From contig JAUDYN010000004.1 of assembly GCA_030407005.1 (NCBI GenBank), positions 2,604,001-2,668,000 on the forward strand: a stretch of 64,000 nucleotides of DNA, in the 5' to 3' direction. This DNA comes from Desarmillaria ectypa (taxonomy: Eukaryota > Basidiomycota > Agaricomycetes > Agaricales > Physalacriaceae). Positions 14,501 through 27,094 of this stretch are shown here, in pieces. The notes beneath the pieces were generated by a model that was not told the origin of the DNA, did no database searches, and worked only from the letters and a program-made list of their open reading frames with translations. Within the stretch, counting starts at the first letter, position 1. Each line of letters opens with the position of its first letter. The position numbers were made by a program, and so were the translations under genes.

Positions 14501-17500
14501 CCTGTTCACGAAGTTTAAGGAATGCTTCAGAGATTTCGATGTTAGGTAGGGTATAAATTTTGGCCAGCGAAGTAAAGCACGCATCCAATAGATCATGCTT
14601 CCGAGCAACATGCGCAAAGCGGTTGATAATCCAGGCCGTCTCATGGTAGCCTCGATAGCCAAAAGTGTTGGCGTTACTGGCGCCCCCATTTCCGCCTTGC
14701 GTTGAGCCTCCTATGAGCGGTATATAGGCGTTGTTGATAGCATTGAAGACATTCTGCCGCCACGCGACTAAATCACTCCAAATACCAATATCGTCATGAA
14801 GATTTGGCAAGCGCTCTCGCCATGCCTGCAGGACCATTTTCAGCTCTGAGGACTTCTTTTCCAGATTCTGCGATGTCGTCTGAGAGAGGGAGCCGAATAT
14901 CTGCACAGCCTCCTGAAGTTCAACAAACTGCTGGAAGTGCTGGAGGAGAGGAATATGGGCGGCAGATAGTGGTGATGGCAAACCGACCCACTTGCGGAGC
15001 GTCAGTTGTACGCCATCCTCGAGAATCCGGGTGAACTCTGTGTTCTTCTCCAGAGCGCCTGGCGTTTTGAGCAGGGAGAGGAAAGCCTCAAAAACACGCC
15101 GGCGCGGAGTAGGTACTTCGGGCAATTGATTGATCAAGTCTTCCATAGCAGTCCTGTTCTCCATCCAATCCTTTAGTCGCCATGCGCACTCTAGCATCAT
15201 CTCAGAATTGGAATCAGATCGCCCAAGATCATACAGGATTTCCCACTGTTGCAGTTTTTCGGCGGACAATATCCAATGATCTTCCCAGAGGCAATACTCC
15301 GTCTCGGAGAAGGGGATAGTTCCTGACCGTGACCTGGTCTGAGCTGTTTCATACGCAGTGGAGGCCTGCTCCCACATCCCATTCTGTTCAAAAGATAAAG
15401 CGATGTTTGTTTCCAAGTACAAACACCGTCTTCGCCAAACGCCGTAGAATAAATCATCCTCTGCTAGCTCTCCATAGACATCGGCAAGAGAATCATAAAC
15501 GAAGTCGCGAACATTAGGTTCGTCATCCTTGACGGTGTCCATTGAAGCTCCAAGAATCTCCAAGGCAACATACCAACAACCAAACGTTTTTGCCAGATAC
15601 TTGACTAAGTGTGGGGGTAGGGTCATAGGGGGGGAACAAGCATGGATTCCGCTGAGCAATGTCTCGATGACATTTGGTCGAACGTGAGCCTGCCTCGTAT
15701 GATAGTCCTTGCTTAGAAGAATAATCATGTGGTAGGTGATGTCAGCTTGCTCCCGTCGAGAGAGACACGACCAGGCGGCAGGGAAAATTGACACCCATGT
15801 GTTATGAGCAGTCTGGGGATCGAGGAACGATAGCCGTTGCAGGGAGCGCACGATGTCCTGGGTCTTGGCACGGGGTACCAACGGTGCACTGGCTGCAAAG
15901 GAACGCGGGTTAGGAGTGTCGAGATTATCTGCTGCCCCGAGCAAAAGATGAAGAGCCAGATAAATCCAGTTATTATCGGCTAAAACCTCCCAATTCTGGA
16001 CGCCAAAGATGTAAGTCATGCGATTGAAAAGGGAGCGAGGCACGCTGGAGTCCAGCAAATCCATATAACGCTCCCTCAAATTGGGATCCTTTGCTCGACA
16101 ACCCAGCAAGAAAGCTGGCTCTAACCGGGTCGTCAGATCACTTCGACGTAGGCTAGGCTCAGTGAAGATTTCGTAGATGAGTTCGAGGTAGAGGTTAAAC
16201 AAAGAGTCGCCCCTCGTCTCGTAAGCACCCATTTTGTTCAGGAGATTAGCCTTGTCTTTGGACGTCGGATAAGAATCCTGCTTCACTAACGCCCATGTAC
16301 GAGCAAGGTCCAGGATATAACGGCAGATAGCGGGGCTCTTAGATTTCTCGGCAAGAGCAACAAGACTGGTCAAGAATAACCGGCGCTGGTCCGCTAAGAA
16401 AGCTATCGACGTCTGACAGATGTCGATGATCGTGATGATGAGGCGGACAGTGCTCTCGTATGCGACATCTTTTGAGCCGGGTTGAGCATGCTCCCTGGTC
16501 AATCGAGTCAAGATTTTGACAAGAGGCGTGGCAAAGGATTCGATTCTCTCTGGTGAGGTTTTCACCACCGACTGCAATATAGTGAGGGCGCCCCGAACGG
16601 TTGTTGTATTTCGCAGCGCTTCGCCAACGCCTGAATAGACGAAGGAATGGAACTCCGAAAGCTCTCCTGGCTGGTCCTCCTCCTCTTTGGGTAAAGGAAA
16701 TAGGTTAAGAAGACGATCGAAGATGGGTCCTAGAGCGTCATGCAGAGCATTCTCGTCGGTGATCATTCCCTTTTTTACGAGTTGTTGGAGTATTGAGGCA
16801 TTCTTAGTGTACCAAGCATCACTTTGCTCTGCACATATGACTTGAAGAACCTTTGCTGAAGAGACTGCGAGAGCGATAGCCTGCTCAGTGTTCAATTCGT
16901 TCTGACAATGGTACGTTAGAAGATCGTCGGGTAGGAAAGATGTTCACGTACCTGTTCAAGCGATCGCAAGAAGAACCGAAGACCAAACTGAACATCAGTC
17001 CATCCATTGGGACCTACCATAACCTTCAGAAGAGCAAGAGCTCGGGGAACGACATGATTCTTGGCCGGTGTCTCGTGAAGAATAGCGCCCAAGCGAACAA
17101 GGTAGCTGACCATATTCTCTCGGTATGCCATAGGCGTCAACCACACATCTTTCGGATGCACTCCATCTACGTCCATCTTGGCCTCTTGTTCTTTCTTGGC
17201 CTGGTTTTCCCAGTCGAATATGATTTGTAAGATATCTATCGATAAATTGCGCGACTCCAATGTACAGTTTTGGGTGAGGCCCAGCTTGGGCAGGGAATTG
17301 GCGATGAAGGTTATGAACAAACCACGAACAGGATAGAAGAGCGATGGGTTTTTTATGATGAGAGTATAGAGCGTAAAAAAGTGAGACGATCCTCCTTCCT
17401 CTGAAAGCATGCGCCTCGCGGTTACCGCCCACTGAGGAAATCCGGACTCAGGTGTCTCCGCTTGGAGGGCTGGTGCAAGGGTTGCCAGAGCCTCTTGACG

Positions 17501-20500
17501 GAGATGCCCGCGTCCTTCAGTGTTTCGCAGCAAGCCTGTCCAAGTACGCATGATAAACTTGTACGGTGAAGGATAAGCCGCGAAGAAGTGTGCATTCAGA
17601 AGATAAGCGGCATGTTTCACAATCGGGTCGTCGGTGGAGCCAATGTAGTGCCACGAACACACCTGTACATCTTTCCGGGCATGTTCCATCAAATCTGGGT
17701 AATGCTTCACCATCACAGTAGTGAAATGTAGAAGCTCAATTTTGAACATATCGTCAGTGTCCTGGAAGGCTTTCGGATCCGCTATCCGCCGCCAGATCAT
17801 CCTGCTAATTCTTTCAACAAAGTCCAAGCCCACTAACCGTTCTTCCTTCGAACGAGACGCTTGTACGATAAGAGTGGGCGTTACAATGTAGCGGATGAAA
17901 CAGGATTTGTGAGACCAGGAGTATGCCGGATCGTCGAACCAGGTCAAGAACCGCACCAAGACGTTGCGCCGATATATAACATCATAAGATAGCGCGACAT
18001 GCTTGTATAGGAAGTGAGTTGTGCGAATCAAATCTGTCTCCAGGGTACGCGTGTATACAGAGACAATCTCAAAGATGAGGTCAATACGAGGACATTGTTC
18101 AAGGACCATCTTGAATATTGAAAGGATAACGGACTGGCGCTCGACTACTTCCGGTGACACAATGGCATCTCGCTCAGGTACATCAGCATGCCAAACATCC
18201 ACCAATGCATCGATGGCATAAGCATGCTGTTGAATCCAACTAGGTGAAATACTAGCAAGATCCATGAAGAGCAGAAGAGCAGGAAGAATTTGAGAATCAT
18301 TGTCTCCCCGAATGAAATGAGCAACAATTGTAGAAGTGCGCGATGCAAGGTCGGACTCCAATCTAGGCGCCAATTTAGCTTGCAAGATACTGCGCAACGT
18401 TCGCAGATGCCGAGGGAAGCTAAGATGCCTGAGGAAAAAATCGATGCCCTCAGCCGGGTACCGGTTCAGATACCGAGCTAGTGGCTCGGAAAAGGGGCTA
18501 CGACCGGAGAAATGCATTTGTGCCTCAGTTTGAACAATGGCATTGATGAGATTGTCGAGGAAGATATTGGCTGACGAGGGGAGGAGATGAAAAATATTGG
18601 CCAAGCGAACAAGTTTGGTGATTCCTTCATTCTCTACCAAAGGCAGCCTTGAAGACGCCTGGAGCATCTGCGGATCGGCGACAACGCGGAAATGATCGAG
18701 CAGTTTATGTCCGATCTCGACTTTAAAATAGTTCGTTAACAGGGCGAGAAGGCGTGCAAGGCCTTCTAACCCTGGAACAGACAAGCGCTTGGGATCTGCG
18801 AGATTCATGAGGATGGGACGAAGTCCTGTCTGGAGAAGTTCTCGAGGGAGTCTATTCTGATGAGCCAACACCATCTTCAGACCATCATAAGCAACTGCTT
18901 TGATCTCATGAGAGGGCGAGTAAAGTGCTTTGAAGTATACACTTGTTACCCTGCCACAGAAGATTAGTTCCGCTAATAATAACGTCGCCGACTACACCAC
19001 GTACCTCTGCCTCGTCTGATGCTGCTTGCTAAAGAAATCTGTCAATGGCATGGAAGCCGTCAACAGCTTGATACAGGCAACGTGTAACTTGGTCACTTCG
19101 ATACTGCTTTGACGAACATTCCCTCGGCCGACCAGAGCAGAATCATCAGCATCAGCCAGAGCCAACGTCTCGTGCAACAGCCGGAGGAGTTCGTCGTTCA
19201 CTTCCACCAGCGGCGGATCAAGGCTTACACAATACCGAACAGCTTCGATCATGCCTATTTGAATTGAGAAAGGCAGCGCTCTCAAGGGCTTGGTGTATAT
19301 CCCCCCAAGCATACGGTCTCGATGTGGCATCAGAAGCTGTGTCGCCGCGCTTCCACTGAACTCGACCAACAACCCAATGGAGGTCTGAGCCGCCTGCCGT
19401 ACCACTGCATTTGAGCTCTGAAGCTCCGGGAAAATCTGCCCAACCAGATTGATCAATTTGAGGCGGTTCTGATGTCCATTTTCGGTAGTGTAGTCCAGAT
19501 TTGCATTTCCGATGCGTAACACGGTGGTTAGTACATCCATAATTTCCTCAGTATCACGAGGAAGGTCCGCAGGCAGATCCTTGAGCACATGAAGAAGGGC
19601 TCTCAAGATCTCGAGCTCACGTTCTGCAGTCCAACTGGCTCCTACGTGCATCGTCGAGGTCATGATTCTGATACCATTACAACCAGCTCTCTTTCGCACC
19701 CAAGAGTCACCGAAACAGAGCGCTATGAATCGGGTAGAAAACTGATGCAAAATGGGAGTAACATCGGGCAGCGTCATGCTGTGTTGACCAATCATGTTGA
19801 CAAGATTTTGAATGACGGAGGCCACCAGTATATTTGCCTTCTTCGCCTCTTCAGCTTGTTCACGTGCAAGAGCATGGGGAATAGCATCAATGAAAGCTGA
19901 AAGGAGGGCGCTAGGGGCTTGTCGGGCTCCAGCATCACGAGGTGGAGATCGACGAGTCTCCAACTCAAAAATCCGCTGACCCATTCGTTTCACGAATTGT
20001 TCAGCTTGTTCTTGGGTTTGCGCAACGTGTGTAGCATCATAGATGCCTTCCATAGCACTGACAAATAGTTGCTCTGCGTTATCCCCTTTGATGTCCTAGA
20101 ACGTCTTGCGTTAGACCAAGTGCAAGTGACGCGAGTATGCACGTACGTCATTGAGCATGATAGAAAGACAACGTTCCAAATACTCATAAGCATGGGTGAC
20201 ATCAGCCGGCGTACCCGTCGTCAGAGTCTGACGAGCAAGAACTGCAGCAGGACCTAGATCAACCTTTCCCACCTTTCCCGAAAACGAGATTGCCATCTTC
20301 GGATGTTCTGAATGATGCTGGTACTTCAAACACGGCTCCTTAGACAACAGACGTCGGTTCCGCCCGCCCAGCTTCCCTAGAATCCGCATGGTAGTATGTG
20401 CCAAGATATGATTTGCAGGCTGAGGCTTTAGATGACTATGCAGCGCTTCCATCAACTCTCGAAGGACAAGATTGAGCGTGGGATCCAAAAAGTCCGGTGT

Positions 20501-23074
20501 GAGGTTATCGATACACAGCTCAAGGGTGCGAAGACCTTGGGTCACCAGCTCCGGACTACCTTTGAGCGCCAATGCGAGGGGTTGCATGAGATAGGAGAGA
20601 TGCGGTAGTAAATGCGTTAACCGCAATGGCACCGTAAGACATAGTTCTACAATCATATCTCTTGTTGCACCCTCTGAAGAATGGAGCTGTCGGTTCAAGC
20701 ACTCCAGCATCTCTGGCAAGAGTGGAAGGACCTCCTTATACAACAACTCAAATCGACCACCTCCACCTCCAATAGACCTGAAGAGTGCCCTCAATAGATG
20801 GAAATAATGAGTTGGTTTGGTCGCTTTCGCAGCCAACGGGAAACAGTCCATCAGCAGCTTTCCCAGATGCAGAGCTAGTATACTCTCATTCGTAGCAGGA
20901 TGGCTAGCTACGGCTGCAAACGCGGTCTTGTAAAGGCGTATTGTCGTCGCAACCACCAAATCCTCGTACTCTCCCAGCATTGGAAGTCTATCAACAAGGA
21001 ACTGAAGGACTATGGCGAGAAGTGTTGGCGACGTCGCCTCCCTGTTGAACAGATACGAGCATATTCCCAAAAGCGCCACGCGTTTCTGTGCGCACTCGAA
21101 GAAAGACTCCATCTTGTGGGTCCAGACCTCCTGGAAGACATGAAGATTTATCTCTGAGAGGATGGGCGAGAACCACTCAATGGCGTCGTTCGCCGCATCG
21201 GTGCGATTATCAGAGTCCATGTTCGCAAGACAGCGAACACATCCTTCAAACATCCGGAAGATCAAAGTTCCATCGGGTGTAGGGGCTTCGCACTTCCGAA
21301 GACCGGCTAGGCAGACACGGAAGCCATGGAGAAGCGTTTTAAAGAACATACGCAGCTCTGGTGTGAAAGATGTTAGTGAGAATTGACACGGCATCATAAC
21401 TTCACCCTTACCATTGACCACATCCTCCGGTTTCTCCAAAGCATATGCCGCACCACCAACGGGGCGAGCCTTCTCAATGAAAGCACCGTCTATAGCAGCC
21501 TCCTGTCCGGCTCTCGCTCTTTCCAAAGCCGCAAGAATATTCTCATGCACGATAGTCAGGGCATCAAGCCTATCCAAACAGCTTTTGAACATCAGCTCCA
21601 GTATCCGTGCCGCACCCTGTGGCGTTTCCTTCGCAATGATCGCATCTGCGGTACCAAACATCATCTTCGCTGACAATGTATGGAGGTTAATGCTTAATGC
21701 AGGGTTGTGAATTTGCCGGGAATAGACATGGACGATTCGTTCGAGCTGTGCCGATGTCAGATCGTTGCGGACGTGATGGAATAGGTCGGTGAATGCAGTG
21801 TATACAGTCGCCCTGTACGGGGTTAGCACTGAATTATGGGCGAAGTCTATGTATTCGCGCACCTGAGTAACTCGTTGGCCCCCAGACACGTCCCAAGCAG
21901 AACTCGTTCATCAAACAGCTTGTCTATCTGCGGCAGAAGGGCCTTCCTGTAGGAAGTGCCCATTAAATGACGGAAAACGACCATGAGTTCCTTTCATCTC
22001 AGTAAGTACAAGTCAAAAAAGCCATCGTTTGCTAAACTTTACCTTTCTCTGTGGTATTCCATTCATCGGACAATCTTGCAAGATACGTAACGCATGCAAA
22101 ACAAGGGTCTCCCCATGAACATCTGAAGATTCCGGATTAAACCGCATAATGAAGGCAAGGTAGGACAACATCTACATAACGTCAGAATGGCCGAAGCAAA
22201 ACGCACACCAAACGCACCTTGATTTGGGCATTCACGAAATCCCCATACGACGCTGGATTGGTGATAGTGGGCGCCATGCCAGCCCAAAACCCCCCAGCAG
22301 CCTCAAATTCCTCCCTCGCCTTCTTCTGCGCAGGCGCCTCCAAACACAAAACCTCAAACGCCGGCGGGATCGTCACCTGCACTACCGACCTAATCAAATC
22401 CCTCTGTATCTGCGAGAACATCGCCATCACCAGCCCCAGTTCCGCCGTAACCTTGAAACTCTTGATACTTGGCAGCGAAATGGAGGGATCCAGTTCCGCA
22501 GAACCTTCAGAGAGCAGTTGTTCCGTCATGGGCTTAATATTTGCGAAGACGTCCTTGAAGAGGGAGGTGAAGTCACGGAGGTTCTCTTCAGTGAGCATGC
22601 GGTACGCTCGCACGAGTTCGACGATGTGCTTGCAAGCTGAGACGCCATTCTCCTCGTTGTCCTGTCGAATAACATACAGCAGGCAATTGTAAATGGACTG
22701 TACGTGTGGTTTGGCATGTTCGCTGGTCGGTAGACGAGTAAGGATACTCAGCACGACGGAGCGAAATTGGAACTCAAGGCTCTCTTTGCGGAAAGATACC
22801 TCGCCGGACTGGAGGAGCTCGACGAGCGGAGGGATGATGAAAGGTAATGCTCGAGAGGCGTCCGCGTCTCGTAGGGTATCGAGGATCTCACGAATTTCAG
22901 TGGCAACGACGAATCGTGTTTTAAGGTCTGGAAGTTGAATATTGGTTAGCAATACCAAGGAAGGGTTGTACGAGACTCGCCTATTCCGGGGTCGAGTATT
23001 CGAGCCGCTCGCTGCTCGAGGTCTGACGAGGCTGATGTATGTGGCGTCTGCTGTCCACTAGCAGGCGTTGCCAT
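11590..23074 (-). CDS. TRA1: Transcription-associated protein Tra1/TRRAP, PIKK-family pseudokinase
   Basis: Tra1 is the giant activator-docking subunit shared by the SAGA and NuA4 histone acetyltransferase complexes. This gene spans about 11.5 kb and encodes roughly 3,700 residues in large exons with few introns, matching the family size. The start is placed at ATG 23074 (MATPASGQQTP); a longer frame lacks an earlier supported ATG. The N-terminal two thirds are HEAT/TPR-like helices. The FAT region lies around 18900-14000. The PI3K-like domain follows, with YEYIRRLQLWRDRYEKILDA, HYLTEFQYSRVDEIEIPGQY, the RREERIMQL segment and RTMDGPSELWRMRKQFALQV. The FATC end is TVINLIATATNPVQLSKMGE followed by LYSPWY and TAA at 11590. 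The catalytic HRD-like loop and DFG of active PIKKs are not seen, as expected for this pseudokinase. It faces the bromodomain gene, whose product would share NuA4. Confidence 0.97.
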
Positions 23075-23508
23075 GGCCGTACACGGCGAACGTGAAAAAG
23101 AGGAAAGTAGGTACTTTCGAAGAAATGTGTAGCGGGGCACGGGGAGGGGATCCTTTCAATCTGACCTCGCTTGACCTGTAAAAGTCAATAGCACGTGATC
23201 TCGATCTACTTGTCACATCTATCACAAAAATGGGAGTAACGCCGGAAACTAGGCCCGCCCCTGGGGAACTCGGACCAATGTTCCTCTCCTGAGTCTTCAC
23301 CTGCATTGATTTCGTTCCTTTTCTTCGTTGCCATCCTTTCCTTTCCTTCCTTCTTTTGCGACGCGGAACTCGTTGACGAGCTGGGCTTTTAACCTCTTTT
23401 CTTGAACCGTTCTCCTCCAGTCATTTTCGATTCAACATTCAGAAACGGCCAATAAATATTCACAAGAGAGGTCTCAGTCTTTGGGTGACGGCGGAAACCA
23501 CGTAATAG
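23075..23508. promoter_or_regulatory. Divergent promoter region of TRA1 and the membrane-protein gene
   Basis: These 434 bases separate two start codons pointing apart. The sequence includes pyrimidine-rich runs around 23330-23400 on the + strand (TTCCTTTCCTTCCTTC), common before fungal transcription start sites. No coding or RNA feature is evident. Confidence 0.45.
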
Positions 23509-25473
23509 ATGGGTGCTACAAATGCTAGTAACATTAACGAACAACCTAACTAGTAAGTAGTGGACTGTCTATGCCGATTACAGGATGCTCACCCGCGTCA
23601 CAGCCGTCAAGTAGCTACCTTCTTTCTAGGATGGGTCTTCATCACAGCTATCAATAATATGGCGACGTCGGCATTTCTACAGAATGTCACTACTCGTGTC
23701 TTCTCCCGCTGTCGTCGATCTTCACGCGACCGTCCGAAGATTGACCATTGTGATGATGGCTTGGGGTCGTCGTTCAGACCGGCGACCGACTGTCCCGTCC
23801 TTCTATTCATCTTGTCGTTGTTTTTTATGTCAGCCAGTATCGCCTCTTTTATTTCTCTCCTTTCTTTTCATTCTGAGATGGGACCGCTTTGTCGTAAGTT
23901 TTTACTGGTAGGGAACACAGTACATCTGAAACTGATGGATGATTGTTGCAGAATTCGTTGTGGCCTGGAGTGGATTATCTGTCCAGTTTGCGCGTCTTGT
24001 TGCATTGTTCCTTCTTTTGTTTGCGCTTCGTCGATCGGGCATCAAGCTATTGGAGACTTTCGTCCTCCTTGCATGGTTACTCTGTGGGTTAGGTGTGTAT
24101 AAACTACCTGTTTTGAGTACTCTTCACTCATATAAACAGGGCTCGAGTTTGCGAATTATGCTATTAGCACAGGCACTCTGTATGTCATTCACACCGCTGT
24201 CGCCGCATTCATCCTGACCCGTTGACACCAGCGAACCTGAACAACCCGAGACGCATCTGTGTTATAGGAAACGGTATGTGCTTCTATTGTCATCTATAGC
24301 GGAGAAGTAACCCGCCATAGTGTTCTTCCAATCTCCTTGGCTGCTTCATCGGTATTTTTGTTTTTGGAAATTTATGTCATCGGCCGAACCCTGCTGTTGA
24401 CGCATTCATATATACAAGGGCAGAGAGAGTGGTTGGGTGACATACATGTCGTGCAAGCATGCTCCCTGCTTGTCTTTGATCTCATGACGGTTTTGCCTTG
24501 CGCGGTTCCCATTGGCGTTTTGGGAGAATTCATTCCATTCAGTATCGGTTCAGTCATTGTACTTGGCAAGTCCCTTCAGTGTGGCATCGTCGTGGAACTA
24601 AATTATTCTCTAGCGTGCTTCAATAGGCGTAATCAACCAACAAAGACATCATCCTTCGACTCGGTTATCCCATCTTCAGAATTTTCGCAAGATCTACCTT
24701 TTGAAAAGGATGACAATCTACATGGATTGAAGGTGATCCCGATGCTGCCACGTATATCTAGATTTACCATGGGAGCCATCACTCCGATTCTGTCTTTGCC
24801 GATGCATCCATATTCAGCACAGTGCTTGGACAACACCAAGATGGATGGAGACCGATGGTTGAGTGGTTACGACACTGCGCGTAGTAGTCGAACTGTTGAT
24901 ACGAGAACGGCCAGGAGCATTGACGAAGCCGTTTTCGAAGTTGCACAGCGCAGCCGACCTTTGCCAATTTACTATGAAGCGAGGGGATCACCGCCGTCAG
25001 GCCCACAGACACCATCGATCTCGAGCTCGGGCAGGTTCATGGGGCTATCGGTGAATGAGTTGATTGTTCCCCTTGCTCGTCCACGCTTGATAGCCGTTCC
25101 ATCAAATGTATCTGTGGACCTGGGTGTCAAGCCTGACGCACCGGTGTCGGGAGCACGAGATTCAGTAGCTTATGACCCACTTTTAAAGTCGCGGTTTTCA
25201 GTGTCTACAGGTTCAATATCGCTGACGACGACATCGAACATGATTTCGTCACCGGACCGCATTCGGAGGCAATTAACTGGGAGATCTGCTTGGTCTGATT
25301 CATCTGACGAAGTGCCTGCGATGCCAGAGCGCCCAATGCAGTTTCGGGCAGCTGGGTATTCGAACCCGATCCAGAGTCGGTGGCCTACGCTTCTTAATGA
25401 AAGCAGGGTCCGTCGTAATGATAGTCCTCAGGCCTCGCCGGCGCCAGAAAAGGATACGGACTCGGAAAAGTAA
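23509..25473 (+). CDS. Orphan multipass membrane protein with long disordered tail
   Basis: I do not recognise a named family. The ATG at 23509 starts an extracellular-looking N-terminus with an N-glycosylation site (NAS). An intron 23553-23603 (GTAAGT to TCACAG) joins it to YRQVATFFLGWVFITAINNM, the first membrane segment. More hydrophobic segments follow: CPVLLFILSLFFMSASIASF, FARLVALFLLLFALR, LLETFVLLAWLLCG, ISTGTLYVIHTAVAAFIL, SLAASSVFLFLEIYVIG, and a pair near VFDLMTVLPCAVPIGVLG and FIPFSIGSVIVLG. About seven segments fit a receptor-like topology. The last exon (about 24330-25473) encodes a roughly 290-residue Ser/Pro/Arg-rich cytoplasmic tail. Splicing around 24215-24340 is uncertain. 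A transporter is possible, but I see no transporter motif. Confidence 0.6.
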
Positions 25474-25684
25474 AAGAGTAGAACTCAGCACTTGGATTGA
25501 GACTTGATTTATGTCACGAAATAGGATACGATCATTTTAATATGGTGTTTGTAGTTTATTGTATGTAGTCCCCAGTTAACGGGGATAGTCCTTGTTGAAG
25601 TGAAGCTGTAACGGCTGAGTCTGCGCGCAGTAGAAAGACATGTAACAAGAACAAACAGACTACTTACTTTTACCACGATCTACA

Positions 25685-26873
25685 ATGGCGTCGAACGCTC
25701 TACTCCAGCAAATCCAAGCTGGCAAGAAGCTGAAGAAGGCAGAAACTAATGACCGTAGTGCCCCAGCGCTTGATACGTCCAAGGGAGGAGGCGGTGGAGG
25801 AAGAGGAGCTGTTTCAGCAGGGAGCTCTCAGGCTGGACCAACAGTGGTGGGAGGAGGAGGGCCTCAACTAGCGGGGCTGTTTGCTGGGGGAATGCCAAAG
25901 TTAAAGCCAGCTGGACAGAATAATCTTGGGAAGCCACCGACATTGGGTAAGTCGCCGTCCATTCCGAAACGAGATGTGCCCAGTCCAGTGCCGCCATTAC
26001 GCCCCGTACCAGCACCTGCCACTCCTAAAGCTCACCCGCCACCCGCACGACCCACTCCGACTCTTCCCGCAAGGATAGTTCCCACGCCTCCCCGCAGAGT
26101 GCCCTCCCCGCCAACAAGTGCACCGCCCCCGCCCCGTCGGGTGACGTCCCCCCCAACGAGCGCACGCCCGCCTCCCCGCCTCACACCAGCCACGCCTTCT
26201 CCCGCCAGTCCTCCAGCCCCGCCAGCACGCCCGACTCCTTCACTCCCGCCACGCATGGGGTCGCCAACGGCCCGGTCACCCTCCATCGCTCGGCCACCGC
26301 CTGCAATTCCATCTAGAGGCAGTTTACAGCTTGGTCAGTCTCCCAGCAGACACGTCCTCGCTCCTCCGACTCTCCCCGGTCGTGCACCACCTCCACCGCC
26401 TCCTAGGCCATCGAGTACCGGGCCGCCCACCATGTCTGGACGCGTCGCACCTCCGCCTCCGTCAAGGAAGCCCCCAGCAGCAGTCGGTCATGCTCCACCA
26501 GCACCTCACCAACGAGTCCGTGCCGTGTCAGAAGCTGTGCATCAGCCGCCGTCCCTGCCACCGTCGCGTCCTGCTAATCTGGTACCCCCTGCACCTAGAT
26601 TAAGGACCACGTCAGCTGGTGGCGCATTACCTCCTCTCAGATCATCCGGCGGCCTCACTAATGGGTCTACAAGAAAAAGTACGTGTTTTTATGAATGACG
26701 CCTGTGGCGTAGGCTCATTAACATTCATTGCAGTCCCTTCCCCACCTGCCAGTGCTGGACCACATACATTCCCTATCAACGACTTTCCACCTCCTCGTCC
26801 TTTCCAAGCATCCGTGAAACAGTATCCGAGCGGTAGACAGAAAGGCTGTGACTTTGACCTAGCTACTTTGTAA
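25685..26873 (+). CDS. VRP1: Verprolin/WIP-like actin-binding protein with WH2 motif
   Basis: Verprolin (WIP) binds actin and WASP/Las17 to promote Arp2/3-driven actin assembly in endocytosis. The N-terminus has a WH2 motif, ALLQQIQAGKKLKKAETNDR, about residues 5-24, followed by a Gly-rich spacer. Residues from about 95 to 330 are dominated by Pro-rich stretches (PPPPRR, RAPPPPPPRPSS) suited to profilin and SH3 binding. An intron at 26678-26733 (GTACGTG to TTGCAG) joins a short last exon encoding NDFPPPRPFQASVKQYPSG and ending QKGCDFDLATL at 26873. This tail resembles the WASP-binding end of WIP proteins. I count only one WH2 motif. The protein is about 380 residues, shorter than yeast Vrp1 and close to other basidiomycete forms as I recall them. 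Confidence 0.88.
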
Positions 26874-27014
26874 ATCTACATGTTTGAATCAATAATGCGA
26901 TCCAGCCGCATGGCCTCTCGGAGTTTCTTAATTCGGCCCCGTTTGTGCCAGAATCTCGCTGATTTGTCGTACACACTAATAAAGACCCTTTCCCAAAATG
27001 GAAGCTGATAAAGA

Positions 27015-27054
27015 TGACACGTCAGTCCGCTCTACATCGGTAATATGTATAAAG
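27015..27054 (+). promoter_or_regulatory. PDI core promoter: UPRE-like ACGT element and TATA box
   Basis: TGACACGTCA at 27015-27024 reads TGACGTGTCA on the other strand. It contains the ACGT core preceded by TG that Hac1/XBP1-type bZIP factors bind in unfolded-protein-response elements. A TATAAAG lies at 27048-27054, about 45 bp before the PDI start codon. The motif match is by eye. The functional role is inferred from the gene downstream. Confidence 0.45.
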
Positions 27055-27094
27055 GTCCCTTCATTCTCGATCACCACTTCCTTACCTTTCCACC

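Noticed and set aside
26032..26286. Gly/Arg-rich minus-strand frame opposite verprolin
   Set aside because: It is the complement of the proline codon repeats and not an independent gene or repeat element.
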